A stretch of DNA of 64,000 bases, from NCBI RefSeq assembly GCF_040183065.1, contig NC_091131.1:8311001-8375000 (forward strand), in the 5' to 3' direction. Under the pieces are notes generated by a model. That model was not told where the DNA came from. It saw nothing but the letters and a program-made list of their open reading frames with translations, and made no database searches. This document shows positions 62,065 to 64,000 of this stretch, in pieces. Every line of letters begins with the position of its first letter. Within the stretch, counting starts at the first letter, position 1. The stretch is from Periplaneta americana. Taxonomy: Eukaryota; Arthropoda; Insecta; Blattodea; Blattidae. The position numbers were made by a program, and so were the translations under genes.

Positions 62065-63040
62065 CAGGGACATCACTTTATTTTTACCAACATTTTTAAC
62101 ATTAACCTGGCTATACTCGGAAACACTGTTGCCCCCTTCCATTCAGGAGTTTGATGTTACTAATGCAATATGTAAACAAATCATTTTACTAGGTATAGGA
62201 GGAGAGAAAAGTAGTGTATCCATTTATGTTGTAGGGAAATACGATATTACGATTTTCAGTTTGATTATCACTTTTACGGAATTTATCAAAATACAGTAGA
62301 GTAGTAACATTTTTTTTCTAAAAACTTAACTTTTCAGGCGGCTATGTTCGTTATGTAATGTCTACTTTATTTAGCATATTAATTATTGATGTTAACATAC
62401 AATATAGAGAATGCATTTAAATTGAGGGGGTCATAAGTAAAGGGCTGTAAGTGCACTTAAGTTACTTTTGAGAAAATGGGGTTTAAATATTTAAGCTTTC
62501 GTAAAATCGGTGAAATTTTTATTTAAATTTTAATGTGTGATGCGATTAAAATATCCCTTTGCCACTAAAATTTTAGATACTTTAGCTTACACTGGATGCA
62601 CTTAACTCATGTTATTACAAATGTCACTAGCATTCCTTTGCTTCTAGCCACCTCAATTCAAAATAAGCTAATCTGAATTTTTAAACAAGTTGCTGAAAAT
62701 GGTTGCCGTTCATTACAATGCAGGCTTCAATTCAGTACGCATATTATTAAAAACATTTTGAATCATATCCTCTGAAATAGAATTTATCGTTTCTTCAATA
62801 TAATTTTTTAGTACGATATTATTAATATAGGTTCTTTCTTCTATAGAAAACGCAACCATATTTCTGAAACACACTATACACTGCAGTGTTTACTTCACTG
62901 CTTGAAGACTTCGAACGCAACAGCGGCCGTAAGTTTGTGTGTCTGACGGGAGCAAGGACATTAGTGAAGGGGTGGGAGTGAAGTACATTCAGAAATGCAG
63001 GTACAATAAAAATACAAGTAAAAATAAAATGATGTCCCTG
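62065..63040 (-). mobile_element. TA-1 copy 3, 976 bp
   Basis: CAGGGACATCACTTTATTTT at the left and CAGGGACATCATTTTATTTT (complement) at the right, with TA on both sides (62063-62064, 63041-63042). On the minus strand, ending at 62681, EACIVMNGNHFQQLV and a stop preserve the transposase C-terminus better than the other copies. Shorter than copies 1 and 2 by about 130 bases. Confidence 0.92.
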
Positions 63041-63042
63041 TA

Positions 63043-63636
63043 CAATTATTAACATTTTGTGAGCGAATTTTAGGGATACATTATTTACATTTTTATTTTA
63101 TTCACGAAATAGTTCTAATAAGTGTCACTAGAGGTCTGAGATTACTACAAACTAAACTGTCCTTCAAATAATGAATTTCTCAACGTTAAAATATTGCCCG
63201 TGAATCAGGATAAGTTAAAAAAAAAAAAAACATAAACTTGCTGTATTTTTAAATATAATGCGAACGGAACATTTTCATTATATCACTAATCTGTATAATT
63301 AAAATAAAATTAACTTCGAAACTACAGCCTGATGGAGCTCTAAATTTGAACACACCTTATTTTTAATGTATCTAACAGTTAAAAAATGAAATAAGTTGCA
63401 TTAATATGCTAGTGTCTCTTAAAAACGACCGAAAGCTATCCATTTCTATGACACATTCTTATAAGCTTGGCTTAAGCAGTAAATTTATAATTTAAGGATG
63501 AGAAGGCTCTATAGCAGTCATGCGTTCGTGACTAATAAATGCGAGCGAGAGCTCTTTTATGCCCGCTGCGCGCGCGCGGAGCTCTTTTACTGTAAACATT
63601 GCTAAAGGATGTACAGATCTTAGAACACAGCACATC
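63043..63636. other. Unassigned; GC-rich just before the exon candidate
   Basis: 63535-63600 has GCGAGCGAGAGCTC and CTGCGCGCGCGCGGAGCTC, CpG-rich and containing two GAGCTCTTTTA words. It could be a promoter or 5' UTR of the following exon candidate. No TATA box was assigned. Confidence 0.35.
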
Positions 63637-63857
63637 ATGGCGGAACGGAAGCGCTTAAAGCTTTCAAGGAAGAGTGGAAGATACAATATTTATGCTTCGA
63701 ACATGGTGATGAAGTCCAGTGTTTGTTGTGTAAAAAATATATCATTTACAAAAAAAGCAACATAAAACGGCATTATGAGACGCAACATGAAAAAAAAATA
63801 TATAGGCATTATTCAGGAGAAGAGAGAAATAAATTCATTTCGGAATTGACATCGAAG
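63637..63857 (+). CDS. Possible first exon of a hAT-derived BED zinc-finger protein, frameshifted
   Basis: ATG at 63637 starts MAERKR. In the next frame the sequence continues LKAFKEEWKIQYLCFEHGD, EVQCLLCKKYIIYKKSNIKR, HYETQHEKK and SGEERNKFISELTSK. CxxC followed by KRHYETQH is a BED-type C2H2 finger, as in N-termini of hAT transposases and GTF2IRD2/ZBED-like host proteins. The ATG frame and the finger frame differ by one base between 63650 and 63660, so either a base was lost or the start lies elsewhere. AAG|GTAAAT at 63857/63858 is a good splice donor. The rest would lie beyond the window. Pseudogene and live exon are both possible. Confidence 0.5.
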
Positions 63858-64000
63858 GTAAATTAATTTACATTTGGCTCAGTAGATTGTATCTAGATTC
63901 CTTTTATTTCTTTATTTTAAATGTATTGTTGATGTTTCATTTGTTGATTGTTTCGGGAATAATAAATTTCTAAATTATAGACATCAGCTCAAAGAATTTT

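Overview
The window looks like an intergenic or intronic stretch of a large, repeat-rich arthropod nuclear genome, most likely an insect and plausibly a cockroach or termite (Blattodea). This rests on AT-rich sequence, many decayed non-LTR retrotransposons of several clades, Penelope-like elements with a GIY-YIG nuclease, Helitron, hAT, mariner-like, pogo-like and TTAA-flanked DNA transposons, tRNA-derived SINEs of a kind I associate with Blattodea, long simple repeats, and two nuclear tRNA-Lys genes. I see no bacterial operon, no CRISPR array and no complete host protein-coding gene. Exon-like pieces are limited to a possible BED zinc-finger first exon at the right edge and a short THAP-like start near 11.2 kb. 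For readability I call the LINE families RTE-1 and LINE-A to LINE-H, and the TA-flanked transposon families TA-1 to TA-4; these names are mine.

Layout. 0-7 kb: RTE and other LINE fragments, a 1.2 kb Helitron inserted in an AAAT tail, and a hAT element (8-bp target duplication) that interrupts a short repeat and itself carries a tRNA-derived SINE. 7-15.5 kb: a 60-bp perfect-class hairpin, LINE pieces, a pogo-like transposase remnant, and two LINEs lying tail to tail at 14.3 kb. 15.5-25 kb: mostly DNA transposons (fold-backs, TA-flanked elements with iterated 15-mers, a mariner-like element with a transposase N-terminus) plus a LINE tail with a restriction-like endonuclease signature. 25-35 kb: a second hAT-1 copy with the same SINE, then a LINE broken by two insertions, one a head-to-head Penelope palindrome with outward-facing hammerhead-ribozyme-like motifs; a second hAT family; a TIR element with GCGCATGCGC palindromes; a second Penelope ORF inside the arm of a fold-back; and a duplicated 300-bp unit. 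35-47.5 kb: a mariner-type transposase pseudogene, a TTAA-flanked element, a third iteron-bearing TA element, LINE 3' ends, a tRNA-derived SINE, a LINE with YADD, and transposase ends.

47.5-64 kb: a SINE sharing its 3' tail with the first SINE family, LINE-B and LINE-A ends, two identical convergent tRNA-Lys(UUU) genes 3.8 kb apart, and between them a 1.7 kb triplet-repeat array punctuated by ACCGGT and interrupted by a LINE. Then come a longer LINE-E with RT motifs A to C, a third hAT-1 copy holding two younger insertions and an empty SINE site, a LINE-H 3' end, a third TA-1 copy, and the BED-finger exon candidate.

The elements do not form a pathway. What they give is a clear insertion chronology (SINE into hAT before hAT spread; TA elements after) and several recurring architectures: LINE 3' hairpins directly before microsatellite tails, 15-mer iterons shared by unrelated-looking TA elements, and ribozyme-like motifs at Penelope ends. 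All assignments were made by eye from translated motifs, terminal repeats and target duplications, without database search.
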